Origin: Salvelinus alpinus
Taxonomy: Eukaryota > Chordata > Actinopteri > Salmoniformes > Salmonidae
Assembly: GCF_045679555.1 (NCBI RefSeq)
Contig: NC_092096.1
Location: 28,838,364-28,902,363 of the forward strand
Direction of reading: 5' to 3'
DNA: 64,000 nucleotides
Below, in pieces: positions 13,176 to 23,975 of the stretch; positions within the stretch are counted from its first letter, which is position 1, and the number at the start of each line of letters is the position of its first letter. The position numbers and the translations under genes are program-made. Under the pieces are notes generated by a model. It was not told the DNA's origin, ran no database searches, and saw only the letters and a list, made by a program, of their open reading frames with translations.

Positions 13176-13919
13176 GCCATAGAGTTATATTAGAAGTGCC
13201 CATCCAAGAAGGCTCAAGGCTCATTGGCCACAGATAGAATTACATTAAATCACGTTATTTCTACGGTAGCTTTGATTGGACTGATCATGTCAACATCTTA
13301 CTTTCAAAGTCTTAGCTAGCAGTCATCATCAGTTGTCATGAAGTCGACAATCTACTGGCAAATCCTTTTTAGTCCTTGTCATATGAAGATAAATAACGAA
13401 GAGAAATTATAGATAAAACGTATCGGTGCTCATTGGCCATTGTACATAAAGATTACACGACAAGTTGGAAATCGCAAATTCAACAATGAGTCGTTTGGAA
13501 GGAATCAGTGGCTAACTGCAATCATTGCAAAGAAACCACTCGTTAGCCTGCTATTCAATGGAGTGGCTGTGTTTTTTCCCCCGAGTTCCCACCATAAATC
13601 CAGAGAATGCCAGACTTTGATGATGAAGTTTGATGACAAAATTTGCCAACAACGGACTGCTGCGCCACCTTCACAAGGTGAGTCCAAAAATGTGTTGTAT
13701 GCTGCTGCATAAATTATGTAATATGCAAGGGAGAAATGTATACTGTAGCTAAGAACATAATACTAACTGTATGTTGTGTAGTAAGCTGTTAGTAGCCCAT
13801 GTGCCTCAACCTAATAATTTGGTCTATTGTAAACACATAACGTTAGTAGTTGTGGTGCTTAGTGTAAGAAATTGTATTAGATATTGGTAACTTGTTTTAA
13901 CAACTTCTCAACATTAGCT
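13176..13919. repeat. Interspersed repeat of unknown class, left part
   Basis: Continues the repeat interrupted by the solo LTR. A 90-codon plus-strand frame at 13440-13712 has no domain I recognise. The phrase CCTAATAATTTGGTC at about 13810 recurs near 14530 inside the same repeat, on the far side of the LTR-like insertion. The right edge holds TCAACATTAGCT (13908-13919), the left copy of a 12-bp direct repeat. Confidence 0.5.
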
Positions 13920-14364
13920 ATAGTTGACACAACATGCACACAACCCCTCTTTCTCTTGGACATATGCTGGTCTCATTAGACATGACAACCATCGACACAC
14001 ACAACTCCCCTCCCCCATGACAAATCATAGACACACACAACTCAAGGTTGGAGCACAAGACAAAGGACTGAGGGAAGAGCCAATGGAATGTCGACATCAG
14101 GCCCGGACAGGACAACCCACGACCCAGATCAACCAATCGGAAGGCCAGACTTCAAGATCAACCTACTTTGCTAGTTGCCTATATAATCTGTATGTACTGT
14201 TTAGAGCGCTCTCTTCTCCGACGATTCCATAAGAATCAGACAGAAAGGGGCCGTGCTGCACGCTTTGCCTGATATCTTTACACTTGAATAAAACGGCCTT
14301 ATTATAAAATTATCCACCTCGTCCTATGTCTCCACTTGGTCTCCTGTCTCCAGTAAACGTTTTA
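13920..14364 (+). mobile_element. LTR-like insertion between 12-bp direct repeats
   Basis: A 445-bp unit flanked by TCAACATTAGCT at 13908-13919 and 14365-14376. It looks like an LTR on the plus strand, with a TATA-like CTATATAATCTG near 14180, an AATAAA signal near 14287, and a pyrimidine-rich stretch after it resembling U5. A 12-bp duplication is long for an LTR element (4-6 bp is usual), and clear TG...CA ends are not at the boundaries. It could be a LINE-mobilised copy or an LTR whose end chances to match the target. The 102-codon frame within has no recognised motif. Confidence 0.55.
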
Positions 14365-15250
14365 TCAACATTAGCTTGCACGTGGAAATTCAGCACACAC
14401 AACATTCTATAGTAGAATTGTGTTATTTGACATGTCAAATTTATAGCTTATTTAACACGTCAAATAGTGTTATATGACGTATCTTTTTTGACACGCAAAG
14501 ACCCAAACGTAGCTCAATGTGCCTCACCCTAATAATTTGGTCGATTTTTCACCTCTTAATTTCATCTACTGTTCTAACTTGGTGGTGCACAAATAGGCTA
14601 TCACCTGTTTTAGAGAAATGTAACCATTGAATATTGCAAGGGCTTTCATTGTCTGTTTATATGCCCTATTTAGGCTCCGCTGAAAGCCAGGTTTAGCAGT
14701 GGTAAGGTGTTAGGACTGCTGTTGGGACAGCTTTATGTAGGCCCTAACAGTTTGTGGGCACGGTTTGTCACCGTTATAGTCCAATTAATGTATTGTTTAG
14801 TGTTGTGTTGTGTAGTGGTTTTGGTGGCATGCATCCCACATTTTTGCTGCTGCAACATTCATGTAATGAGTTTTTGCTTGTGTCTGTCCGGAGTGATTAT
14901 GTAATCATTTTTGCTAAATAAATACCGGAGGAAAGTGGAAAGCCTACTTGAGCGTGCACAAAAAATCTGCTGCGTCAACCTCTCGCTTTCAGTGTTGCCA
15001 ACTTAGGGACTTTGTCGCTATATTTAGCGAGTATTCAGACCCCTCTAGCGACACATTTTCAAAAAAGCGACTAGCAACAAGTCTAGCGACTTTTTCTGGT
15101 GTTATTGGAGACTCTGACGTGAAAGCATGTATCGTTCTTACTCTTCTCAACGAGCAGCGGGTGTTCACCCCTCCGCGACCAGACTGCAAAGGAATCACGC
15201 ATGCGGGAAGCCGCCGCTGGCTGATACCGCCCTGGCTTACATATATATAT
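14365..15250. repeat. Interspersed repeat of unknown class, right part
   Basis: Resumes the repeat seen at 13176-13919. It contains short palindromes such as TTGACATGTCAA (14428-14439) and a segment near 15020-15115 with repeated TAGCGACT-type motifs (AGCGAC five times) that I associate with fish DNA transposons. A short (AT)n run precedes 15250. Confidence 0.45.
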
Positions 15251-15485
15251 ATTTTTTAACCTGAATTAGGGCCAGACTAGTTACCATAATTTTCTCACAT
15301 TGCCATTGACAGTTTTTTCTATTGTCTCTTTATTGGTCCATTTAGATTGTTAATGTAGATTGTATACACATTTTCTTTTTAATGTTATGGTTAAAAATTT
15401 TCATGTTTTACTGAGACTTGTTGTAGGCTCCTAAGTGGACCATAAGGTTAAAAACCAAACCAAATTAACTTGTTTTGGATAGGGG
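15251..15485. other. Short AT-rich noncoding stretch
   Basis: T-rich sequence between two repeats. Nothing supportable is seen. Confidence 0.35.
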
Positions 15486-15838
15486 GCAGCATTTTCACTT
15501 TTGGATGAATAGCGTGCCGAGAGTGAACTGCCTCCTACTCAGTCCCAGATGCTAATATATGCATATTATTATTAGTATTGGATAGAAAACACTCTGAAGT
15601 TTCTAAAACTGTTTGAATGACGTCTGTGAGTATAACAGAACTCATATGGCAGGCAAAAACCTGAGAAAAAAATCCAAACAGGAAGTGGGATATCTAAGGT
15701 TTGTAGTGGGATATGGGTTATTTTTCACTTCCTACGGCTTCCACTACATGTCAACCGTCTTTAGAACGTGGTTTCAGGCTTCTCATGTGAAGGGGGGCCG
15801 GATGGGAGATGTTTGAGTAAGGGGTCTGCCTACAGCCT
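15486..15838. repeat. Dispersed repeat abutting the LINE
   Basis: A block starting near GGATAGGGGGCAGCATTTTC and running to about 15838, which I recognise as widespread in salmonid genomes (class unknown). It replaces the expected last ~50 codons and 3' UTR of the L2-like LINE. The final codons of the LINE open frame (15751-15838) therefore belong to this repeat. Confidence 0.55.
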
Positions 15839-17375
15839 AGGGAGGCGAGCAGGCCAGAGGTGGATGAATGCAGTGCCCTTGTTTGGGTGTAGGGCCTGAT
15901 CAGAGCCTGAAGGTACGGAGGTGCCGTTCCCCTCACAGCTCCGTAGGCAAGCACCATGGTCTTGTAGCGGATGCGAGCTTCAACTGGAAGCCAGTGGAGA
16001 GAGCGGAGGAGCGGGGTGACGTGAGAGAACTTGGGAAGGTTGAACACCAGACGGGCTGCGGCGTTCTGGATGAGTTGTAGGGGTTTAATGGCACAGGCAG
16101 GGAGCCCAGCCAACAGCGAGTTGCAGTAATCCAGACGGGAGATGACAAGTGCCTGGATTAGGACCTGCGCCGCTTCCTGTGTGAGGCAGGGTCGTACTCT
16201 GCGAATGTTGTAGCGCATGAACCTACAGGAACGGGTCACCGCCTTGATGTTAGTTGAGAACGACAGGGTGTTGTCCAGGATCACGCCAAGGTTCTTAGCA
16301 CTCTGAGAGGAGGACACAATGGAGTTGTCAACCGTGATGGCGAGATCATGGAACGGGCAGTCCTTCCCCGGGAGGAAGAGCAGCTCCGTCTTGCCAAGGT
16401 TCAGCTTGAGGTGGTGATCCGTCATCCACACTGATATGTCTGCCAGACATGCAGAGATGCGATTCGCCACCTGGTTATCAGAAGGGGGAAAGGAGAAGAT
16501 TAATTGTGTGTCGTCTGCATAGCAATGATAGGAGAGACCATGTGAGGATATGACAGAGCCAAGTGACTTGGTGTATAGCGAGAATAGGAGAGGGCCTAGA
16601 ACAGAGCCCTGGGGGACACCAGTGGTGAGAGCACGTGGTGCGGAGACAGATTCTCGCCACGCCACCTGGTAGGAGCGACCTGTCAGATAGGACGCAATCG
16701 AAGCGTGGGCCGCGCCGGAGATGCCCAACTCGGAGAGGGTGGAGAGGAGGATCTGATGGTTCACAGTATCAAAGGCAGCCGATAGGTCTAGAAGGATGAG
16801 AGCAGAGGAGAGAGAGTTAACTTTAGCAGTGCGGAGCGCCTCCGTGACACAGAGAAGAGCAGTCTCAGTTGAATGACTAGTCTTGAAACCTGACTGATTT
16901 GGATCAAGAAGGTCATTCTGAGAGAGATAGCAGGAGAGCTGGCCAAGGACGGCACGTTCAAGAGTTTTGGAGAGAAAAGAAAGAAGGGATACTGGTCTGT
17001 AGTTGTTGACATCGGAGGGATCGAATGTAGGTTTTTTCAGAAGGGGTGCAACTCTCGCTCTCTTGAAGACGGAAGGGACGTAGCCAGCGGTCAAGGATGA
17101 GTTGATGAGCGAGGTGAGGTAAGGGAGAAGGTCTCCGGAAATGGTCTGGAGAAGAGAGGAGGGGATAGGGTCAAGCGGGCAGGTTGTTGGGCGGCCGGCC
17201 GTCACAAGACGCGAGATTTCATCTGGAGAGAGAGGGGAGAAAGAGGTCAAAGCACAGGGTAGGGCAGTGTGAGCAGAACCAGCGGTGTCGTTTAACTTAG
17301 CAAACGAGGATCGGATGTCGCCGACCTTCTTTTCAAAATGGTTGACGAAGTCATCCGCAGAGAGGGAGGAGGGGG
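15839..17375 (-). pseudogene. L2-like LINE ORF2: reverse transcriptase part
   Basis: A frame of about 500 codons reading on the minus strand. Numbered from an in-frame TTG at 17250, RT motifs run in order: NNYRPVSLL at 82-90, LLDLSAAFDTVNH at 153-165 (catalytic Asp155), GVPQGSVLGPLLF at 211-223, and YADD at 244-247 (catalytic Asp246 and Asp247). After these come the thumb region and ISRLDYCNSLLAGLP. The frame is open upstream of the TTG to about 17375, with ADDFVNHFEKKVGDI, showing it once continued from the endonuclease frame. The family C-terminus (RRHLK..HLF type) is missing because of truncation at 15838. The catalytic residues are intact, but the single-base shift and the lost end make it non-functional alone. 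Confidence 0.9.
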
Positions 17376-18608
17376 GGGAGGAGGATTCAGGAGGGAGGAG
17401 AAGGTGGCAAAGAGCTTCCTAGGGTTAGAGGCAGATGCTTGGAATTTAGAGTGGTAGAAAGTGGCTTTAGCAGCAGAGACAGAAGAGGAGAATGTAGAGA
17501 GGAGGGAGTGAAAGGATGCCAGGTCCGCAGGGAGGCGAGTTTTCCTCCATTTCCGCTCGGCTGCCCGGAGCCCTGTTCTGTGAGCTCGCAATGAGTCGTC
17601 GAGCCACGGAGCAGGAGGGGAGGACCGAGCCGGCCTGGAGGATAGGGGACATAGAGAGTCAAAGGATGCAGAAAGGGAGGAGAGGAGGGTTGAGGAGGCA
17701 GAATCAGGAGATAGGTTGGAGAAGGTTTGAGCAGAGGGAAGAGATGATAGGATGGAAGAGGAGAGAGTAGCGGGGGAGAGAGAGCGAAGGTTGGGACGGC
17801 GCGATACCATCCGAGTAGGGGCAGTGTGGGAAGTGTTGGATGAGAGCGAGAGGGAAAAGGATACAAGGTAGTGGTCGGAGACTTGGAGGGGAGTTGCAAT
17901 GAGATTAGTGGAAGAACAGCATCTAGTAAAGATGAGGTCAAGCGTATTGCCTGCCTTGTGAGTAGGGGGGGAAGGTGAGACGGTGAGGTCAAAAGAGGAG
18001 AGGAGTGGAAAGAAGGAGGCAGAGAGGAATGAGTCAAAGGTAGACGTGGGGAGGTTAAAGTCACCCAGAACTGTGAGAGGTGAGCCATCCTCAGGAAAGG
18101 AACTTATCAAGGCGTCAAGCTCATTGATGAACTCTCCAAGGGAACCTGGAGGGCGATAAATGATAAGGATGTTAAGCTTGAAAGAGCTGGTAACTGTGAC
18201 AGCATGGAATTCAAAGGAGGCAATAGACAGATGGGTCAGGGGAGAAAGAGAGAATGTCCACTTGGGAGAGATGAGGATCCCAGTGCCACCACCCCGCTGA
18301 CCAGAAGCTCTCGGGGTGTGCAAGAACACGTGGGCAGACGAGGAGAGAGCAGTAGGAGTAGCAGTGTTATCTGTGGTAATCCATGTTTCCGTCAGTGCCA
18401 AGAAGTCGAGGGACTGGAGGGAAGCATAGGCTGAGATGAACTCTGCCTTGTTGGCCGCAGATCGGCAGTTCCAGAGGCTGCCGGAGACCTGGAACTCCAC
18501 GTGGGTCGTGCGCGCTGGGACCACCAGGTTAGAGTGGCAGCGGCCACGCGGTGTGAAGCGTTTGTATGGTCTGTGCAGAGAGGAGAGAAGAGGGATAGAC
18601 AGACACAT
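17292..18608 (-). pseudogene. L2-like LINE ORF2: APE endonuclease part
   Basis: A 438-codon frame with the apurinic-endonuclease-like domain that nicks target DNA for target-primed reverse transcription. Visible blocks are LTETWI at 72-77 (catalytic Glu74), QRGGGTGILI at 104-113, YRPPGS at 151-156, GDFNLP at 182-187 (Asp183, Asn185) and SDHYLV at 244-249 (Asp245, His246). The frame ends 40 codons after a Pro run (LNPPPPPPP) because a C-homopolymer shifts the reading frame. The true continuation lies in the RT frame. The start at 18608 is the first ATG after a leader without long frames. The other frames over 17387-18434 are shadows. Confidence 0.9.
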
Positions 18609-18639
18609 AGTTGACAGGCTACAGAAGAGGCTACGCTAA

Positions 18640-19235
18640 TGCAAAGGAGATTGGAATGACAAGTGGACTACACGTCTCGAATGTTCAGAAAGTTAAGCGT
18701 ACGTTGCAAAAAATCTTATTGACTAAAATGATACAGTACTGCTGGCTGGTGGAGTAGGCTAGCTAGCAGTGGCTGCGTTGTTGACTTTGTTTGAAAGTGT
18801 AGCTGGCTAGGTAACCTCGATAACTGGCTAGGTAACCTCGATAACCTCGATAATTACTCTAAACTACACAATTATCTTGGATACAAAGACAGCAAAGACA
18901 ACTATGTAGCTAGCTAACACTACACTAATCAAGTCGTTCCGTTGTAATGTAATAGTTTCTACAGTGCTGCTATTCGGTAGAAGTTGGCTAGCTGGCTAGC
19001 TAGCAGTGTTGACTACGTTAGAAGGACGAAAATAGCTGGCTAGCTAACCTCGATAATTACTCTAATTACTCTAAACTACACAATTATCTTTGATACAAAG
19101 ACGGCTATGTAGCTAGCTAAGAAAAAATTGCTAAGATCAAACAAATCAAACCGTTGTACTGTAATGAAATGAAATGAAATGTAATACTACCTGTGGAGCG
19201 AAGCGAAATGCGACTACTCGCTCCAACCCGGAAGT
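18640..19235 (-). repeat. LINE 5' leader with two ~212-bp repeated blocks
   Basis: The segment containing CTCTAAACTACACAATTATC occurs at about 18858 and again at about 19070, a spacing of 212 bp. It is accompanied each time by GATACAAAGAC, TATGTAGCTAGCTAA and GCTGGCTAG motifs. Within the left block AACTGGCTAGGTAACCTCGA-like phrases are repeated again. The region lies immediately 5' of the endonuclease frame, where a LINE internal promoter is expected. Confidence 0.7.
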
Positions 19236-19478
19236 TTTCAAAAGTTTTCAAAACAGTTTTCAAAACACCATAGTGCTACCCCAGAAAGTGTTGTTGAAGT
19301 TACTATAGACCTTCATTGCAAAACAGTGTGTTTTAATCAATTATTTGGTGACATATGAATATATTTAGTATAGTTGTATCTATAAAGGATAACTTTTTTA
19401 GTGTTTCACTATTTTTATGAAATTTCACTGAGGAGAATGGTCCTCCCCTTCCTTCTCTGAGGAGCCTCCACTGGTCTA
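19236..19478. repeat. Dispersed repeat end, GGAGCCTCCACTG type
   Basis: Ends at about 19478 with CTGAGGAGCCTCCACTG, a terminus I associate with salmonid elements distinct from the LINE. Tandem TTTTCAAAA phrases lie near 19237-19266 at its left edge. Whether it belongs to the LINE 5' end is unresolved. Confidence 0.4.
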
Positions 19479-20907
19479 TGTCTATATCAAGGCCCCAGCT
19501 AATATATTGAAGAAGCCTTCTCCATAGAAATGGTCATACTGCAAGCTCAGTGACCAGGAACACCTGCATGCATTTTACTGGGTTGGTTGCTCTTGAATGG
19601 GATCAAAACTAATAACCAGAGAAGAGGACATGCTGTATGTGGGAGAGGTGTGAACGTAAAAACATATGCTTTGAATTCGCCCATGTTACCTATATCGCAT
19701 ATAAAAACCTGCTGTTCTCTCTCTTATTACAAGACAACACCCACCCACGACATCCCTACTTCCTGCTCTCTCTCACACCCTCCCTCTCTTCCTCTCCACC
19801 AACTCTTTCCGTCTTGTTCCCTCCTTCGCCTATCTCTCTTTATCTACGGAGAAGGCTGAGAGACAGGCAGGCAGACAGGTGCGAGATCTCTGAAAAGACT
19901 GCTTCATCTCCTTCCCCCACACAATTAAAACAGTGTTCCCTCCATTAAACCATGGCCTTCTGCAGGCCAGACGGGAGGGAGACCCCTTAACCCTGCGCCA
20001 ATTATCTATAGGTGGCCCAATGTCCCAGTAACAAGCTTTGGGTTTGCAGTGGTCTGTGTGGCAGGTCATTTCTTTTGAGCTGCAAGTCTGACCTAAGCTC
20101 ACCTTAAGTCCCAGTGATCCACTTGCCCTCTAAAAATAACGCCATAAGAAACACTGTGTGTATCTCTATGTGTAGGCTACAGTATCGTGTCCATGTCTGC
20201 AGGTGTTAGTATGTTTGTCTGTATGTTACGGCCCTGCTATGCCACGTTGCAGGCTACATGTTTCATACATGTGGCTTAACCAGATGCATTGTATGCTGAC
20301 CGTTAGTGGAGAAGCTAAATGGAACGCTCACAGCCCTACAGTATAAAACAAAACAAAAAATACATTTTTCTACACTGCCATGTGTTTTGGTGAAACATTT
20401 ATACTGCGTACATTTGCTGTTGCTGTGATACAGAAGCATAAAAACAGGTTTGTTGATTTGTTCAGGGTTCAGATTTTCACAAGTGTGTGTTGTCAGTCAC
20501 GTCCATATGTGGGTGAGTTGGATATTATCTTTGTGTGTACAGTATGGGAGACATATGGAGATCCGTCTGAGAGTGACAGGAGGAATAGCTGAGGCTTTAT
20601 TAGCTCATCCATCTCTATCTCTCTGTATGAAGATGGAACACACTCCCATCCCCCAAACCCTGCCAGCCCTGAGCCTGAAGATAACACAATAATGATGCAA
20701 CGGTCTCAACGTACATTACACTAGTATTTCCACATGGGTGTACCTCACCAACCTCAATCCAAGGTTTTTATTCATGAGAAATGAGTGCAGATGATTGACT
20801 ATGTTTCTTTGAGCAGGTGATTGTGTTCGCCAAATGTAATTGTGCGTGTGTTGGTGTGTGTGTGTGTTTAGGGGTTCCGGGGATTGAATGTTTGTAATGT
20901 GCATTTC
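19479..20907. other. Noncoding stretch
   Basis: Unique-looking sequence with a pyrimidine-rich patch at about 19765-19845. Open frames of 60-103 codons have no recognisable domain. Nothing else is seen. Confidence 0.4.
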
Positions 20908-20972
20908 TGTGTGTGTGTGTGTGTGTCTATGTGCTCGTGTGTGTGTGTGTGTGAGTGTCTATGCGCTCGTGC

Positions 20973-21005
<33 letters not shown>

Positions 21006-21221
21006 TGTCTATGCGCTCGTGTTTGTGTGTGTGTGTGTGTCTATGCGCTTGTGTTTGTGTGTGTCTGTGTGTGTGTGTCTATGCGCTCGTATTTGTGTGT
21101 GTGTGTCTATGCGCTCATGTGTGTGTGTGTCTATGCGCTCGTGTTTGTGTGTGTGTGTGTGTGTCTATGCGCTCGTGTGTGTGTGTCTATGCACTCGTGT
21201 TTGTGTGTGTGTGTGTGTGTG
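20908..21221. repeat. GT-rich minisatellite with TCTATGCGCTCGTG punctuation
   Basis: (GT)n runs of varying length are punctuated by TCTATGCGCTCGTG or a near match about nine times from 20926 on, giving irregular units of about 20-50 bp. All three plus-strand frames are open and Cys/Val-rich for this reason and are not genes. Confidence 0.9.
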
Positions 21222-21575
21222 GTTGTTTCCTCTCTCTGAGTCTGGAGCTGTCAGTAAATGGCCCCTCAGCCCCACTCCTGTGTTTGTTTATTCTCTGCCG
21301 GGCACAGGGGTGGTGGCAAACAGATGGGCATCCATGAATTATGGAAATTCAGGGGTTTAATTAACCACTACACACACGGCTGGATCACAGAGCTTCGTCT
21401 GAGGGGTGCGGGCCGTCATGGGTTGTTGAGCCGTGGAGGGAACCGGGCTATAGTGATATCCCTGGGCTATGGAGCTGACTGAGAACGGGGGTAGAAACCC
21501 AATGGGGTGCCAGCTGCCGGGGCCGTGGGTTAAGACGTTAATACTCACAGTTCAACTCGGAAGAAGGGCATTGGG
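21222..21575. other. Noncoding stretch
   Basis: GC-moderate unique-looking sequence. No domain is recognised in its short open frames. Confidence 0.4.
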
Positions 21576-21846
21576 TCACACTTTATTTGGATAGTCCGGG
21601 TTTGTCATCTGTAGATGCTCTACAAATGGTCATACCATCAACAAACTAGTATCTGTTGATAAGCAACTTCTGTTAGGGTTAGGTTTAGAATAAGGGTTAG
21701 GGTAAGGGTTAAGATTAGGGTTAGGGCTAAGGTTAGGGTTAAGTTTAGGGTTAGGATAAGGTTAGGGCTAGGGTTAGTAGATCGTTGAAATGTTACTGAT
21801 AGTCTGTAGAGCATCTACAGATGGACTATCCATATAAGGTGTTACA
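21576..21846. mobile_element. Inverted-repeat element with TTAGGG core, copy 2
   Basis: The left end is TCACACTTTATTTGGATAGT and the right end, reversed, is TGTAACACCTTATATGGATA, an imperfect terminal inverted repeat of about 25 bp. A second pair inside is CATCTGTAGATGCTCTACA against TGTAGAGCATCTACAGATG. The centre (about 21674-21777) is degenerate (GTTAGG)n. It matches copy 1 at 10981-11215 in order and sequence. There is no coding frame. Confidence 0.8.
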
Positions 21847-22894
21847 CTGCATTGAGGGACCCAAAACAACCCCAGGTCATAGTATGTGCAGTATTAGGAC
21901 ACATGTCAAGTAACAATGGGTTTGTAGTATCTGATTGATGATGCTCTCTGACTTAAAATTATTGAGGACTTTCAGTAAAGTATTATCAAATACATTTGCA
22001 TGTGCATAGTTAAAGTTCTTAATCGGACTGTTTATCCATACAGCAAGTGAAGGAATGATGTCTCTGAGCATTTTTCTCAGGCCCCGTCAGTGAACACTGA
22101 TACACCCTCCATCCCTCCACCCCACCACCTATACCCATCCACCCTAGCTTCCTCCATCCTGAGAAATGAGAAGGGACAGCCTTAGTCAGGGACCAGCACA
22201 ACAGGCAATTAAAAAGGAATTAAGAGCGTGCAGGGGAAATCAGATATGATACACAATGCCTCGTAAATGTCAGCGTTATTATTGTGTTGTTGATTCTCCA
22301 TTTCTCCTGCTGCTGTTGCCGTTTCAGAAGCAGGGACGTATAATCCAGCAGACTTAATGAAGCTGCCGGCACCGGCGAGGGTCTTGGCGAGGGTCTCGAC
22401 ACCAGAGGCGAGCGCCCATGACCTTTCCCTTCCTCAGAGCCTTCTCTGGGATGCCTTGGCTCCGGAGAAGAGGCGAACGCTATTAGCCATGATGTATTAC
22501 TGTCTGCCTACGTGTAGGATTTTTGTGTTGGTCTGTTTGCCATCATAAAGTCTGTTCTGACTGCTTGCTTGTCTATATGTCTGTTTGTCTGTGTGTGTTT
22601 TTTGTCTGGTTTTGTTAACTCTGTTTTCATGTTTTCCCCATTGTCAGTTGTCTGTAATGATAACAACATAATGGGCTTGTTTGACATTGCAGTTGACAGT
22701 GCAGGGGACTGCGAATGACTGATCTTCAAAGAACCTTGCATCATAAATACCTCATCATTATTATTTGTACATCAGTCAGTCAATTTACCCATGATACATT
22801 GTGGATTTGATCCTCTTGAACCGGGGCAATATATTTTTTTGTTTGTCTCATTGTGGTTGATTTTCAAACCTCTGTTTAGCAATTCCCCTTTTCA
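21847..22894. other. Noncoding stretch
   Basis: Unique-looking. The part at about 22340-22480 is GC-richer and repeat-free and could be conserved noncoding DNA, but this cannot be tested here. No gene is seen. Confidence 0.4.
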
Positions 22895-23097
22895 TCTTTT
22901 ATTTATTTAACCTTTATTTAACTTGGCAAGTCAGTTAAGAACAAATTCTTATTTACAATGACGGCCTAGGAACACTGGGTTAACTGCCTTGTTCAGGGGC
23001 AGAATGACAGATTTTTACCTTGTCAGCTCAGGGATTCGATCTAGCAACTTTTCGGTTACTAGTCCAACGCGCTAACCACTAGTCTACCTGCCACCCC
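22895..23097 (-). mobile_element. HpaI-type tRNA-derived SINE
   Basis: On the minus strand the 5' head is tRNA-like: an A-box-like block lies at about 23082-23064 (CTAGTGGTTAGCGCGTTGG) and a B-box-like block near 23040-23028. The body carries the GTTAAC HpaI site at 22979-22984. The 3' tail, read on the plus strand, is AACCTTTATTTAACTTGGCA plus AGTCAGTTAAGAACAAATTC. The left end is A/T-rich. HpaI SINEs are salmonid-specific, which supports the species call. Confidence 0.88.
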
Positions 23098-23869
23098 AAA
23101 ACTACTGTATGTTTGACAGTCTTTCTAGTCTAGTCTATTGCTTTTGGGCGACCAACCTGACTATCTGACGTGAAATATTTAACTATGGGCTTAAGGATTC
23201 ATGATTTGTTCCCTCCAAATGAATTCCCTGCATTGGATACCGATTGGCTACCCCTGTGGCAGTCCCTGAACACCCTCTCCCCCACCGCCATCTATTCCAT
23301 TTAGAGGAATAGCAGTCAAATAAGTCCAATGAACAGAGGAGAAAATAAAATGAAAAATTGTGAGGGCAAAATGAAAAGCAGGACAGGTCAAATGAACAGC
23401 CTTGGGTGGACAGTAGACACACAGATCACACCGTCCGAATATAGAACACTCAGATCCCTGGGCAGAAATAGAAAGGGATAGCCTCATCCACAGGTTATTA
23501 CGTATGGCTTCAACATGACAGATATGCTATATTACATTCCCCAATGGGTTCTACACGGGCCAGGTAAACAAGGCTCTCTAATACATTCATCTCTTCATAG
23601 AGGCTTTTAGAGACAGAGCTATTGGAAGCATGTAGAAATCCATAAATCAATGTTGGGGCCGAATGGACTCTAAACTGAACAACGAGGAGCATTTTTCAAA
23701 AGTGAAATGTACATTGCAATGTTTCATGAATAACCTTCGTGTTATGTTAAGGTGTGAAAGGCTGTTATTTATGATAAATGTGAAAGGTATGCTGCCATTT
23801 TGTTTTTCTGCATAGTGTGTAGAGAGCGAGAGATGTTCACGAATCAAGGCTTATCAACTCCAGATAATG
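23098..23869. other. Noncoding stretch
   Basis: No repeat family or coding motif is recognised. Open frames are under 80 codons. Confidence 0.4.
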
Positions 23870-23975
23870 GCAAAGACATTCTGATATCACAGAGACATTG
23901 TGATGGTCATAAAGGCATTTTGAGGTCACAGAGACATTCTGAGGTAACAGAGACATTGTGATGGTCATAACCCCA
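23870..23975. repeat. Tandem CACAGAGACATT repeat, left half
   Basis: Repeats of the type GAGGTCACAGAGACATTCT, about 18-19 bp with longer variants carrying GTGATGGTCATAA. The same array resumes at 24330 after a SINE. Confidence 0.85.

Larger units (their letters stand above)
15839..19235 (-). mobile_element. L2-like non-LTR retrotransposon, lacking its 3' end
   Basis: Minus-strand element. From 5' to 3' it has a leader with duplicated blocks (about 19235-18650), an APE-type endonuclease frame (18608-17292), then a reverse transcriptase frame (from about 17375 to 15839). The two frames are separated by a single-base shift in a C-run (G-run on the plus strand, about 17370-17381). The 3' end is missing, since the sequence passes into another repeat at about 15838. 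The 5' boundary is uncertain: sequence to 19478 looks like another repeat. This is the best-preserved LINE in the window but it cannot encode an intact protein as written. Confidence 0.85.

Noticed and set aside
12796..13224. 142-codon minus-strand frame
   Set aside because: It spans the solo LTR and both flanks, and similar frames arise from the repeat. There are no coding motifs.
16000..18600. Plus-strand frames opposite the LINE (e.g. 15868-16080, 17516-17770, 18204-18434)
   Set aside because: Shadows of the minus-strand LINE coding sequence.
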